A stretch of 64,000 nucleotides of DNA from Halorhabdus utahensis DSM 12940 (lineage in GTDB: Archaea > Halobacteriota > Halobacteria > Halobacteriales > Haloarculaceae), in assembly GCF_000023945.1 (NCBI RefSeq), contig NC_013158.1:1488001-1552000 (forward strand), read 5' to 3'. Below are positions 18,971 through 27,751 of the stretch, piece after piece (the first letter of the stretch is position 1; every line of letters starts with the position of its first letter). Below the pieces are notes generated by a model. It was given only the letters and a program-made list of their open reading frames with translations. It was not told the DNA's origin and did not search any database. The translations under genes were made by a program, and so were the position numbers.

Positions 18971-20443
18971 TCATGCGCTGATCTCTTTCGACACCCAGCC
19001 GGTCGCTCCGCTGGGGAACGAATCGGACTGATCACGGGGCTGTCGATCTCCCTCGCCGTCGATCGCTCTGACGACCACCTCGTGGTCGCCCGTTGGCTCA
19101 TACACGTGACTCCACTGCCGCCAGACATCCTCGCCGGGGAGCGGCGCAGAGAGGGTGGCATCGGTCCAAGAGGCGCCACCGTCGGTCGAGACTTCGACGC
19201 GCTCGATCCCGCGCGTTCCTGCGTATGCGTGCCCGGCCACCTCGATGCGGCCGTCGTCCAGTCGGGTGTCGTCCCAGAGCTTTGCGACGGTATTGACGGG
19301 GCCAGTGCCGTGCCAGCCGCGCTGCTCCCAGTAGCCGTCCATCGCTTCGTCGAGGAGTTCGATCTCGGTGAGCCACTTGACGTTGGTCTCTCCCCAGTGG
19401 CCCGGCACGAGCACGCGTACCGGATGGCCGTGGGACTTCGGGAGCGGCCGGCCGTTCATCTCCCAGGCCAGAAACGCGTCCTCGAGGGCTTCGACCGGGA
19501 ACTGCACGAAATAGCCGTCTTCCGCCCGGAGCATCGCACAGTCACAGTCGCCTTCGGGATCGGCTTCCTCAAGCAGGGGCTTGATGGGGGTGCCCGTCCA
19601 GACGGCGGTGTCGAGTTTGCGCCCGTTGAGACTCTCACCGACACAGCGGAGGGTAACGTACCGGTGTTCGGTCGGCCTGTCGGTCAGTTCCTCGAACGTG
19701 ACCGAGAACTCGGTTTCGACCTCGCCAGTGAGTCCCATCGACCAGTCGTCATCGGCGATTTCGGGATCAAATTCCGCGATGTCGACGTTGTAAAACTCCC
19801 CGATTGAGCTGACGAGTCCCGGAACGTTGTCGGCTGCCAGATCCAGCGACTGCGTATTTGCTTCTTCGAGCCGGCGAGTGACCGGCGACGGTGGGTCACT
19901 GGCTGGCTCCTCGTCGGCGGTCTCGGTATCGCTGTTGGTTTTGATCCAGCCAGCGCCGCCAGCGACGACGACAAAGCCGATCGCACTCTGGATCGAACCG
20001 AGCGCGCGCCGCCGAGATGGGTCGTGGTCAGCCGTAGACAGCGACCCGGCCCCGATAACGGTAAAGAGGGCCACCGGCAGCGCGGCACCGAGGCTAAGCA
20101 CTGGTTCGGTCGTGATCGCAACCGTGAGCGCCCACGCCAGGACGCCGGCCACTCCCGGAGCGAGGAACCACCGATCCAGTTTCGCGCCGACGAACTGCCC
20201 CAAAACGGCGGTCGTCCCGAGCAACACGCCAGCGATGGCCATCGAGAGCGCGATATGGAGCAGATGGCCTGCGTCGCCGACGTTCGTTATCATCCAGGCC
20301 ACGATCGGCCCCGGTGTCGATCGGACGACGACGGCGTCGATCGGCGCGACGATGAACTGCCGTGTGTATCCCGCGAGTGCGTACGAGCCAGCGACGCCAC
20401 TGATACCGGCGAGCGCGAAAACCTGAACGCGTTTATCCATCAT
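18971..20443 (-). CDS. Membrane-anchored sulfite-oxidase-family molybdopterin oxidoreductase
   Basis: The product is 490 residues. The N-terminal 165 residues hold four or five membrane helices. The molybdopterin domain spans about 190-390 and carries the likely Mo-ligand Cys in VTLRCVGESLNG plus GHPVRVLVPGHWG near its end. The C-terminal 95 residues match the Mo-cofactor dimerisation (Ig-like) domain (GYAG-type start at AGHAYAGTRGIERVEVSTDG). The substrate is unknown; family members oxidise sulfite or reduce S/N-oxides. It overlaps the upstream lipoprotein gene by 11 bases, implying coupled expression. Confidence 0.88.
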   Translation of the reverse strand: MMDKRVQVFALAGISGVAGSYALAGYTRQFIVAPIDAVVVRSTPGPIVAWMITNVGDAGHLLHIALSMAIAGVLLGTTAVLGQFVGAKLDRWFLAPGVAGVLAWALTVAITTEPVLSLGAALPVALFTVIGAGSLSTADHDPSRRRALGSIQSAIGFVVVAGGAGWIKTNSDTETADEEPASDPPSPVTRRLEEANTQSLDLAADNVPGLVSSIGEFYNVDIAEFDPEIADDDWSMGLTGEVETEFSVTFEELTDRPTEHRYVTLRCVGESLNGRKLDTAVWTGTPIKPLLEEADPEGDCDCAMLRAEDGYFVQFPVEALEDAFLAWEMNGRPLPKSHGHPVRVLVPGHWGETNVKWLTEIELLDEAMDGYWEQRGWHGTGPVNTVAKLWDDTRLDDGRIEVAGHAYAGTRGIERVEVSTDGGASWTDATLSAPLPGEDVWRQWSHVYEPTGDHEVVVRAIDGEGDRQPRDQSDSFPSGATGWVSKEISA

Positions 20444-20873
20444 CCGACGTGGTTTCGTTCGTCATCGTCTCGTTCCCCATCGACCCATCGTCCATCGTCT
20501 CGTTCCCCATCGACCCATCGTCCATCGTCTCGTTCTCCATCGACCCATCGTCCATCGTCTCGTTCTCCATCGACCCATCGTCCATCGTCTCGTTCTCCAT
20601 CGACCCGTCATCCATCGTCTCGTTCCCCATCGACCCGTCATCCATCGTTTCATTCCCCACCGTCCCGTCATCCATCGTCTCGGTCTCCATCGACCCGTCA
20701 TCCATCGTCTCAGTGCTCATTGCGTCGTCGGACGTTGTTTCCTCGGCCATCGAGTCGTCACTCGATTCCTCGTCTGCGGAGTTTGAATCCCTCGAACAGC
20801 CGGCAAGGGAGATCGCTATCGTGCCGCCGATGGCACCCACGAATCGTCGTCGCGTCGTGTCGATTTCGAGCAT
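20433..20873 (-). CDS. Tat lipoprotein with Met-Asp-Asp-Gly/Asn-Glu-Thr repeats
   Basis: The product is 146 residues. A Tat signal (TTRRRFVGAIGG) leads to the lipobox SLAGC at about residue 30. The rest is low complexity: about eight decapeptides of the form NETMDDGSMG/E. Each offers a pair of Met residues with Asp and an N-E-T sequon, so it could bind a soft metal or carry several N-glycans (inference). The stop lies inside the next gene, a membrane molybdenum enzyme, suggesting the two proteins work together. The ATG at 20873 is chosen because the signal peptide starts there. Confidence 0.75.
   Translation of the reverse strand: MLEIDTTRRRFVGAIGGTIAISLAGCSRDSNSADEESSDDSMAEETTSDDAMSTETMDDGSMETETMDDGTVGNETMDDGSMGNETMDDGSMENETMDDGSMENETMDDGSMENETMDDGSMGNETMDDGSMGNETMTNETTSDDG
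20464..20720. repeat. 30-bp tandem repeat in the Met-rich lipoprotein gene
   Basis: About eight 30-bp units follow each other; the inner copies from 20491 to 20640 are nearly identical and those nearer the signal peptide are more diverged. Each encodes one decapeptide, so unit gain or loss keeps the frame. The period equals that of the Thr-Glu repeat at 3.7 kb, but the sequences are unrelated. Confidence 0.88.
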
Positions 20874-20897
20874 ACATACCGTCGCAGGCAAGGGAAC

Positions 20898-20913
20898 GGA
20901 AAATACATTTTCC
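20898..20913. promoter_or_regulatory. Palindrome upstream of the Met-rich lipoprotein operon
   Basis: GGAAAAT and ATTTTCC arms of 7 bases are separated by 2 bases, 25 bases before the ATG at 20873. A second inverted repeat (AATTT, 6-base spacer, AAATT) follows at about 20915-20930. The position at the promoter suggests an operator, but no regulator can be named. Confidence 0.4.
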
Positions 20914-21073
20914 AAATTTGATACGAAATTCGTTCACGTCTCTGCAAGGACTGTGCAAACTCTATGCAAATTTCCGCGAGCAGTGCGCTCTGGACTGGTT
21001 GAAAGCGGGAGGATACTGATTGATGACCCAACCGTCTGGGGTCGACTTGCATTCTCGCGCGGGTTGAGCGCGA

Positions 21074-21451
21074 TCAGGTCACGCGCGTGATCAGTCGATA
21101 GCCGAGACCGTAGACGGGGCGAAGCAGGTGATTCACGAGCGAGAGGAGGCCAAGGACGCCGCCGAGGGTCTGGAGTTCACCCGGCGACGCGCCAGCAAAC
21201 CAGATGACGACTGCTCCCGCGAGGACGGGTGCAACAGGCACCGACGTGAGGTACGCGTCGACGGCAGGATGGGAAACGAGCCCGGTCAAGTGATGACGGA
21301 AGGACAGCGCGAACGCACCGACGGCAAGCAGCGCGAGGCCGACCGCCATCGTGCCCGATTGGCCCGCGACGCCGAGGGCGATCAACAGCACGCCGGCGAG
21401 AAAGCCCATGCCGGTGAGTTGGCGGACGCGACGGACCAGTCGCTGATGCAT
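21074..21451 (-). CDS. Small membrane protein of unknown function
   Basis: The product is 125 residues with a basic N-terminus (MHQRLVRRVRQL) and four predicted hydrophobic helices. I do not recognise the family. The ATG at 21451 is preferred; the longer frame upstream has no membrane or domain signal. It is divergent from the YihY-like gene, with 291 bases between them in which I see no gene. Confidence 0.6.
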   Translation of the reverse strand: MHQRLVRRVRQLTGMGFLAGVLLIALGVAGQSGTMAVGLALLAVGAFALSFRHHLTGLVSHPAVDAYLTSVPVAPVLAGAVVIWFAGASPGELQTLGGVLGLLSLVNHLLRPVYGLGYRLITRVT

Positions 21452-21742
21452 ACCGGGTGGATGGGAGGGGTGCAGGTAACAGTTTTCGTTCCCCACGCGG
21501 GGCACTCGGTGGCCAGTGGAGATCCGACAACTCACGCACAACCCAAGGAGGTGTCGAGCGTCGCCTCGCCCAGGAGGACGACGCCATGGATCCGCAACCG
21601 TGGGTCAGCCAGTGATTACCTCACGCTCCTGCATTGGGGCTGCTCCTGGATAGTCTGGAACCGCCCGGACACCGGGAGTGACGTCGGCGATCCGTGCCAG
21701 AACCGACCAAGCGGTTTTGTCTCCAGGGCACGGAATCCCGGC

Positions 21743-23152
21743 ATGATTTCGACCGCACGCACGTTCCTCGGGACCGGCCGCAACATCGTCGGCCTGACCC
21801 GGAGGTCAAGACTCTCCTTTCTGGCGGCTGCCACGGCCTACTACGCGTTCGTCTCGGTGTTCCCGCTCGTCCTGCTGGTCATCGCCATCGGATCGCTGCT
21901 CGGCGGTGACGCCCTGGCCGAAGCGGTCCTTGCGGCGGTCAGCGATGTCCTCTCGCCCAGCGGGCGGGACGTGCTGCGTGACGCACTGGCAAGTGGTGCC
22001 GGCCGCGGTGAGGCGACCATCGTCGGGGTCGGCGTGCTGTTCTGGAGTGGGCTGCGCGTCTTCCGGGGCCTCACGCTGGCATTCGGAACAGTCTATGGAA
22101 CGAACGAGGCCACCACGTTCCTGAGGCAACTCCGAAACGCCGCACTCGCCCTTGTCTCGCTGGGGTTCGGTGTGGTCGCGGTCGTCGTCGGGAGCGTGGC
22201 CCTCTCACGTACCGGCGTCGTGCTCCCGGGAGTCGCCCAGCCGATCGGCATCGTTCTGGCGCTGACGGTCGTGCTACTCCCGCTGTACGTCGTCGTGCCG
22301 GACGTACCCGTTGGGATCCGTGAGGCCATCCCCGGGGCGCTGACGGTGGCCATCGGCTGGACGCTGTTGAGCGTCCTCTTCCGGCTCTACGCCGGGAACG
22401 CCGGCCAATTCGATGTGTACGGTGTGGTGGGCGGCGTGTTACTGTTCGTCACCTGGCTGTACTTCGGGGCGACCATCCTCCTGCTGGGCGCTGTCGTCAA
22501 CGCCGTCCTGGCCCGAGACCGGCAACTACAACTTGAGGGGGATCCCAGGGAAAGGCAACCACTGACAATGACCGGGACGGACGGCACGGCCGGGGACGGG
22601 CCGGACGACGACGGAGACGACACCGAACGACCGGACGCCCCGGACGCTGCGACGGGCCCGGACGGCCGGAAGACCGACTCGGACGACGTGAGACCGGACG
22701 GCCGGAAAGCTAACTCGGACGGTGTGAGCTCGGACAGCCGGAAGACTGACTCGGACGGTGTAACGGGCCACCAGCATGGCAGCGCCCAGCCGGCCGAAAC
22801 GGCGGCAGAAATCGAGGCGCTCCGTGAAGAGATCGACCGGCTGGAAGACGAGATCGACGACCGGACAGTGCACCGCGAGAGCGTCGAAAGCGACCTTCGT
22901 CGGTACGTCCGCCGTCGTGTCCGTCGCGGGAAGGCTCGCGGCTGGGGCCCGTATCTGGTCTTGCTCTATGGCACCGTCATGACGCTGGGGGCGTTTCACT
23001 TCCTCGGCGGTGGCTGGGCCATCCTCGCCATGCTCGTGATCTGGCTGTCGACACTTGGGCTGTACGCGCTGATGCTATTGGTCGGTGTGACGTTCAAGAT
23101 CGTCGGCGCACCGGGGCGATTGCTGGATCGCGTGCGGGACTGGCGTTCCTGA
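21743..23152 (+). CDS. YihY/BrkB-family membrane protein with coiled-coil C-terminus
   Basis: The product is 469 residues. Residues 1-265 form the YihY/virulence-factor-BrkB domain with six hydrophobic helices (YAFVSVFPLVLL near residue 35; FLRLYAGNAG-like RLYAGNAGQFDVYG near 215). A polar Asp/Gly linker with repeated GRKTDSD segments follows, then a coiled coil (about 350-390; EIEALREEIDRLEDEID) and two C-terminal membrane helices. The coiled-coil extension is unusual for the family. The ATG at 21743 gives the expected start. It precedes a PAP2 phosphatase by two bases, forming an operon. Confidence 0.85.
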   Translation: MISTARTFLGTGRNIVGLTRRSRLSFLAAATAYYAFVSVFPLVLLVIAIGSLLGGDALAEAVLAAVSDVLSPSGRDVLRDALASGAGRGEATIVGVGVLFWSGLRVFRGLTLAFGTVYGTNEATTFLRQLRNAALALVSLGFGVVAVVVGSVALSRTGVVLPGVAQPIGIVLALTVVLLPLYVVVPDVPVGIREAIPGALTVAIGWTLLSVLFRLYAGNAGQFDVYGVVGGVLLFVTWLYFGATILLLGAVVNAVLARDRQLQLEGDPRERQPLTMTGTDGTAGDGPDDDGDDTERPDAPDAATGPDGRKTDSDDVRPDGRKANSDGVSSDSRKTDSDGVTGHQHGSAQPAETAAEIEALREEIDRLEDEIDDRTVHRESVESDLRRYVRRRVRRGKARGWGPYLVLLYGTVMTLGAFHFLGGGWAILAMLVIWLSTLGLYALMLLVGVTFKIVGAPGRLLDRVRDWRS

Positions 23153-23154
23153 CC

Positions 23155-24006
23155 GTGGCTTCGCTCGATGCGGCGGTCTGGTTCGGCGTCTCGCTGGTGA
23201 CACTCCTTGGTGACCCGCTGGTGATCGCCGGACTCGGCTTTGGACTCTACTGGTTCGGCGGCTGGGTGCCAGTGATCGGTGACCGTCTCGACGAACTCCG
23301 CGTCGAACTCGCCTTCGCCACGATCGCCGGCGCGCTCGCGCTCTCGGCGGCACTCAAGACCGGGTTCGCCCTGGAACGGCCGCCGGGGGCGGCCGCCCTG
23401 CCCGGCACCGCCGGCATGCCCGACATCGTCGTGCCGATATACACCTGGATCGTCGGCCCGGGCGGCCACGCCTTCCCGAGCGGTCACGCCACGGCGGCGA
23501 CCGTGGGGTGGCTGGGTTTGGCGTGGGCGTATCGGGGGAAGAACCGCGACCGGGCGCTCGTCCTTGCCGGCGGGCTGGTCGTCGCGATCGCGACCTCGCG
23601 CGTCGTCCTCGGCGTCCACCGGCCCCACGAGGTACTCGCCGGGATCGGCGTCGGGCTGGCGTACCTGTTCGTCACCTTCGGCTTGCTCGGGCGACCCCGG
23701 CGGACGTTCGCCCTCGCTGGTATGATCGGCGTAGCCGGTCCCATCGTCGTCGGGTTGACCGGGGACAGTTTGCTGGTTGCCGGCGTCGCCCTCGGGATGA
23801 CTGTCGGCTGGGAGTTCGCCCGCGAGCGGGATCGACCGGCCGTGACGCTCCCGGTGCTGGCGGCGGTGATCGCAGCGGGGGGAGTGGCCGGGGCCACGTT
23901 CGTTCGGTCGGGCACGTTCGAGACGGGGCTGGCACTGCTCGGCGTCGGTAGCGGCGCGACGATCGTGGCTGGACAACGTGTGATTCGAAGGGTCAAAAAC
24001 GAGTGA
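23155..24006 (+). CDS. PAP2-type membrane phosphatase
   Basis: The product is 283 residues starting at GTG. The three acid-phosphatase motifs are present: KTGFALERP (motif 1, about 66-74), PSGHA (motif 2, about 107) and SRVVLGVHRPHE (motif 3, about 145). It has multiple membrane helices, so it likely dephosphorylates lipid or prenyl phosphates in the membrane. It is translationally close (two bases) to the YihY-like gene, so the two proteins may share a lipid-related role. Confidence 0.88.
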   Translation: MASLDAAVWFGVSLVTLLGDPLVIAGLGFGLYWFGGWVPVIGDRLDELRVELAFATIAGALALSAALKTGFALERPPGAAALPGTAGMPDIVVPIYTWIVGPGGHAFPSGHATAATVGWLGLAWAYRGKNRDRALVLAGGLVVAIATSRVVLGVHRPHEVLAGIGVGLAYLFVTFGLLGRPRRTFALAGMIGVAGPIVVGLTGDSLLVAGVALGMTVGWEFARERDRPAVTLPVLAAVIAAGGVAGATFVRSGTFETGLALLGVGSGATIVAGQRVIRRVKNE

Positions 24007-24028
24007 AAGCGATCGGGTCCGCGTGGCC

Positions 24029-25399
24029 TCAGAACGTTTCGAGGTATCGGTCGAGTTCCCACTCGGAGACGTCGACCAGGTACTCCTTGTGTTCCTGGCG
24101 TTTGGCCTGGCGGAACTTCTCGCCAGTGTGCGGGCCGAGCGCGTCCAGAATGACGTCGTCGTCTTCGAGCGCGTCGAGGGCCTCGCCGAGGTTCTCCGGC
24201 AGGGTGTCGATGCCGTACTCCTCGCGTTTTGCCTCGTCGAACTCGTAGATGTTCTCCCGGACCGGACCAGGGGCGTCGATTTCCTTCTCGACGCCGTCGA
24301 GGCCGGCGTGGATGAGCACGGCGAACGCCAGATACGGGTTACACGACGGGTCGGGGAACCGAGCTTCGATCCGGCTGGCGGCCGGGACGCGGGCAGCCGG
24401 TTTGCGGATCAGCGCCGAGCGGTTGCGGTCCGACCAGGCGACGTAGACCGGGGCCTCATAGCCCGGAACCAGACGCTTGTAGCTGTTGACGGTCGGGTTG
24501 GTGACGGCGGTGATCGCGGGGGCGTGGTCGAGAATACCCGCGAGGAACTGCTTGGCCGTCTCGCTGAGGTTGAACTCGTCGTCGCCGTCGTGGAAGGCGT
24601 TCTCGCCGTCATCGGTGAACAGCGAGATGTGGGTGTGCATGCCCGACCCGTTGATCTTCGGGATCGGCTTGGGCATGAACGTCGCGTGGAGATCGTGTTC
24701 GGCCGCGATCGCGCGGACGACCGACCGGAAGGTGGCGACGTTGTCGGCCGTCGACAGCGCGTCGTCGTAGGTGAAGTTGATCTCGTGTTGCCCGCGGGCA
24801 ACCTCGTGGTGGGAGGCCTCGATCTCGAAGCCCATGTCTTCGAGTCCGAAGATGATGTCACGACGCACGTCGCTCGCGAGGTCTTTCGGCGCGAGATCGA
24901 AGTACCCTCCGTGGTCACCCGTTTTCGTCGTCGCGTAGCCGTCCTCGTCCTCCTCGAAGAGGAAGAACTCGGGTTCGGGCGCGACGTTGACCTCGTAGCC
25001 CATCTCGTTGGCGCGGTCGATGGCGTTTTTGAGGATTCCGCGCGGATCGCCCTCGAACGGTTCGCCGGTCGAAGTATTGATGACGTCACAGATGAGGCGC
25101 GCCGCAGCACTGTCCTCGCTGGTCCGCCACGGGAGCAGCGAGAACGTCGACGGATCGGGGTCGAGGCGCATGTCCGACTCCTGGATCCGAACGAACCCGT
25201 CGATCGAAGAACCGTCGAAATAGATTCCCTCAGTGAACGCCTTCTCGGCCTGGTCGGCCGTTATCGAGACGTTCTTGACTGTCCCCAGAATGTCGGTAAA
25301 CTGCAACCGCAGGAAGTCAACGTTCTGTTCATCGATCTCCTCGAGTACCGCCTGTGCCTCGGCGGAGAGACCGCCGTCGGTGACCTGTTCGTTTGTCAT
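24029..25399 (-). CDS. glnA: Glutamine synthetase type I
   Basis: The enzyme makes glutamine from glutamate and ammonia using ATP, the main entry of nitrogen. The 456-residue product shows FTDILG near the N-terminus, FDGSSIDGF, the metal-binding [18 protein letters not shown], the ATP loop [14 protein letters not shown] and [10 protein letters not shown]. The ATG at 25399 ([10 protein letters not shown]) is used; 19 upstream codons extend past the promoter. The divergent lrp gene 126 bases away probably encodes its regulator. Confidence 0.97.
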   Translation of the reverse strand: MTNEQVTDGGLSAEAQAVLEEIDEQNVDFLRLQFTDILGTVKNVSITADQAEKAFTEGIYFDGSSIDGFVRIQESDMRLDPDPSTFSLLPWRTSEDSAAARLICDVINTSTGEPFEGDPRGILKNAIDRANEMGYEVNVAPEPEFFLFEEDEDGYATTKTGDHGGYFDLAPKDLASDVRRDIIFGLEDMGFEIEASHHEVARGQHEINFTYDDALSTADNVATFRSVVRAIAAEHDLHATFMPKPIPKINGSGMHTHISLFTDDGENAFHDGDDEFNLSETAKQFLAGILDHAPAITAVTNPTVNSYKRLVPGYEAPVYVAWSDRNRSALIRKPAARVPAASRIEARFPDPSCNPYLAFAVLIHAGLDGVEKEIDAPGPVRENIYEFDEAKREEYGIDTLPENLGEALDALEDDDVILDALGPHTGEKFRQAKRQEHKEYLVDVSEWELDRYLETF

Positions 25400-25427
25400 C
25401 TTTCTCGTCACATGGAGGAAATGCGCC

Positions 25428-25438
25428 CGGTATAAAAG
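25428..25438 (-). promoter_or_regulatory. glnA promoter TATA box
   Basis: The minus strand reads GGCTTTTATACC, about 34 bases before the glnA ATG. It lies in the 126-bp divergent spacer shared with lrp, so both genes may respond to Lrp. Confidence 0.5.
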
Positions 25439-25525
25439 CCCTGCCGATCTGCGCAAATCTTCCGCTCCCGGTCAGGAATTGGATGTTCGTAAAATTCTAA
25501 TGGGAGGGACGCATGATTCAGTCCA

Positions 25526-25984
25526 ATGACGTACGAAAATCTCGACCGCAAGCTGATCAATGCGCTACTAGACGACGGCCGTGCGAGTCTCCGAAGCCTC
25601 GCCGACGACCTCGACGTCTCGGTGACGACCGTCTCGAATCACCTCTCGACGCTCGAAGAGGAGGGGATCATCGAGGGCTATACGCCGAAGGTCGACTACG
25701 ACAAGATCGGCTACGACGTCACAGCGATCTTACAGCTCAAGGTCGAAGGGAGTGCGCTCCCGGAGGTCACTGAAAGTCTCAGGGAACACGAACAGATGGT
25801 CAGCGTTTACGAGGTCACCGGCGATTACGACATCATCGCCGTCGGGAAGTTCGCCGACACCGACGACATGAACGCCCAGATCAAGAGCCTGCTCACCGAT
25901 CCGGCGATCCTCGAATCCAACACCAGCGTCGTGTTGAATGCCGCCGTCGAACACGAACAGTTCGAACTAGAAGTCGAAGAGTGA
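25526..25984 (+). CDS. lrp: Lrp/AsnC-family transcriptional regulator
   Basis: The product is 152 residues. The N-terminal winged helix (about 5-55; [18 protein letters not shown]) is followed by the RAM/AsnC effector domain (about 65-140; [16 protein letters not shown]). Lrp proteins sense amino acids, commonly glutamine or leucine. Its place directly opposite glutamine synthetase is a known haloarchaeal arrangement and points to control of nitrogen assimilation. Confidence 0.92.
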   Translation: MTYENLDRKLINALLDDGRASLRSLADDLDVSVTTVSNHLSTLEEEGIIEGYTPKVDYDKIGYDVTAILQLKVEGSALPEVTESLREHEQMVSVYEVTGDYDIIAVGKFADTDDMNAQIKSLLTDPAILESNTSVVLNAAVEHEQFELEVEE

Positions 25985-26173
25985 GCCGACAGGAAGGCGG
26001 GTTTTCTATCGGACAACCCCGCCGTCGTGCAGTCGTCTGACGCGGTTTTAAGTGAGGCGACGAGCATCCACCAGGTGGGCGCGCACCGACGGCCACGTCG
26101 TTCTTTCCCATCCTCCCACAGCGCGCCCGGGCACCCATTTTCGGCCCGGACCAGAGCGCCGGGTGACAGGCGC

Positions 26174-26842
26174 TCAGGCAGCCGGCTCCTCGGCCGCTAA
26201 ACTGCCCCGGACATCCTCGATAGCTCCTGGCGGGGCGGTGATCGCGATCCGGTCGCCGGCCTGGATCGTCGTTCGCGGCAGCGGGATCGACATCGGTTCG
26301 TCGTCACGACCGTGGGCATACACCTGTGCGTCACCGGGGAGTTCGAGCGTGACGACGCGCGTCCCGATCACCGGAGATCCGTCGGGAATGCGGATCGACG
26401 CGACGGTGAGGTGCTCGGTCAGATCCGCGAGCACGTTAAAGTCGCCGCCGAGCAACGCTGTCTTCGCCCCGGCCGCCCCCAGACGTTCGGGATAGATCAC
26501 CTCGTCGACGTCGCTGGCGTACTTTTCGTAGAGTTCCTGACGGTAGTCCTCGTCGATCCGCAACACCGTCCGCGCGCCGTGATGTTTGCCGATCATACAC
26601 GCAGAGAAGTTGGCGTTGAGATCGCCGGTCAATCCCGCGATGGCGTCGGCAGTGGCGATCCCGGCCGCCTCCAGGACATCCTCGTCGTTGCAATCGCCCA
26701 GAACAGTCTCGAAGCCCTCTTCGCGTGCTCGCTCGGCCTTTTGAGCGTCGATCTCGACCATAGTCACGTCGTGGCCTTCCTCTGTCAACACGCGGGCAGT
26801 GCGCATGCCCACGCGACCGAACCCCACGATGACGAAGTCCAT
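26174..26842 (-). CDS. trkA: TrkA-type NAD-binding K+ uptake regulator
   Basis: The product is 222 residues: an RCK_N Rossmann domain (about 1-130; VIVGFGRVGMRTARVL) and an RCK_C domain (about 140-215; AGDRIAITAPPGA). It binds NAD(H)/nucleotides and gates a Trk-type K+ transporter encoded elsewhere. The ATG at 26842 places the glycine-rich loop at residues 4-12, as expected; the frame upstream is not family-like. Confidence 0.9.
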   Translation of the reverse strand: MDFVIVGFGRVGMRTARVLTEEGHDVTMVEIDAQKAERAREEGFETVLGDCNDEDVLEAAGIATADAIAGLTGDLNANFSACMIGKHHGARTVLRIDEDYRQELYEKYASDVDEVIYPERLGAAGAKTALLGGDFNVLADLTEHLTVASIRIPDGSPVIGTRVVTLELPGDAQVYAHGRDDEPMSIPLPRTTIQAGDRIAITAPPGAIEDVRGSLAAEEPAA

Positions 26843-27325
26843 ACCTGTGTGATGTGCCACCATACCTAAAAACGCTCCCCTCGCTGCAAGCGACGCACAG
26901 ATGACTCGAGTGGGGACAGCACAGCGAGGTATCGACGGGCGATCAAAACGGAAACCGGAGATGGGGGACACCAGTCGAGGACCGGTGTCAGCCCGCTCCA
27001 GCGTCACGGGACAGGTCTCTGGCGTTTCGCGCTCAGGTGGCAGTATTCGGTGGTCAACGAACGAAACAACCGATCAGTGGTCGCTGCACCGCGTGACAGG
27101 CGTGGCAAGCCGCCGTACGGTCCAGCGATCAGGGATAGCTCGTGTGTAGGTGGCTCACCTCTGTATGTGCCATGTTCACACCCGCCACAATATAAGTCTT
27201 TCTGCTGGTGCAAAATTCGACCGCGAGAAAGGTCACGTTCAAAGAGTTTTTCCGGAAGAGATACGTGATCTATACTACGTCAACCAGGAAAAGTGTATGA
27301 ACAGCAGTTTCTCGGGCAGAGTCTC
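26843..27325. other. Gene-poor interval with an orphan TATA box
   Basis: No convincing gene is seen in these 483 bases. A clear TATA-like AATATAAG lies at 27189-27196 on the plus strand, with no good open frame behind it. A 30-codon frame beginning at GTG 27208 (VQNSTARKVTFKEF...) is weak. A transcript from it would run antisense to the zinc-ribbon gene at 27326-27469. Confidence 0.4.
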
Positions 27326-27469
27326 TTACTCTCGCGGGATCGCCAAGTTTCGCAGACGGCCGCCACACTCCGGGCACTGACCGATCCGGTCGTCGCGACG
27401 CAGGACGGTGAGACAGGACCGACACTCGAGTCGATACGTCGACGGGGTGTAGGGATCTGATCGAACCAT
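27326..27469 (-). CDS. Small rubrerythrin-like zinc-ribbon protein
   Basis: The product is 47 residues with two CxxC knuckles: CRSC at about 16-19 and CPEC at about 32-35. Such mini proteins are widespread in haloarchaea and are usually labelled rubrerythrin-like domain proteins. The ATG at 27469 is preferred; the longer frame upstream is not conserved-looking. The role is unknown, perhaps zinc or iron binding. Confidence 0.75.
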   Translation of the reverse strand: MVRSDPYTPSTYRLECRSCLTVLRRDDRIGQCPECGGRLRNLAIPRE

Positions 27470-27616
27470 GCGCCAACTCCGTCTATCCGGACTGGTAAGC
27501 GTATCCCTAAAATGCACTGAATAATATATATGAATTCGCAATTTTCACACAATAGCCCACATATTTTGGGTGAAACTGTACGAACGGCCTATGTGGTTCT
27601 GAGGGGACACACTTCC

Positions 27617-27709
27617 CTAGCCCGCCAGCACGGTGTTCACGACGAGCGCGAGTGCAGCCAGTGCGGAGAGGGCAACTGTACCGAGAACGATCTTTGTTGC
27701 AGTGCTCAT
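27617..27709 (-). CDS. 30-residue hydrophobic mini-protein
   Basis: The product has 30 residues: MSTATK, then one hydrophobic stretch (residues 7-28) ending in VLAG. It is a single-pass or signal-like peptide. A TATA box is placed 26 bases upstream of the ATG, the usual leaderless geometry, and the codons are GC-rich in third position. It is too short for standard annotation. The function is unknown; it could be a membrane peptide. Confidence 0.55.
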   Translation of the reverse strand: MSTATKIVLGTVALSALAALALVVNTVLAG

Positions 27710-27730
27710 GGATTGGGCTATGGCAGGATC

Positions 27731-27740
27731 GTATAAATAC
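27731..27740 (-). promoter_or_regulatory. TATA box of the 30-residue mini-protein
   Basis: GTATTTATAC on the minus strand, centred about 26 bases before the ATG at 27709. It is well placed for a leaderless start. Confidence 0.55.
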
Positions 27741-27751
27741 GATTGGTGCGG

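Noticed and set aside
20024-21019. Ser/His/Pro-rich plus-strand frame
   Set aside because: It is the antisense image of the Met-rich lipoprotein repeat and the molybdenum enzyme.
26901-27149. 82-codon plus-strand frame
   Set aside because: Ser/Arg/Thr-rich with no domain, and the TATA box nearby lies downstream of it. Not supported.
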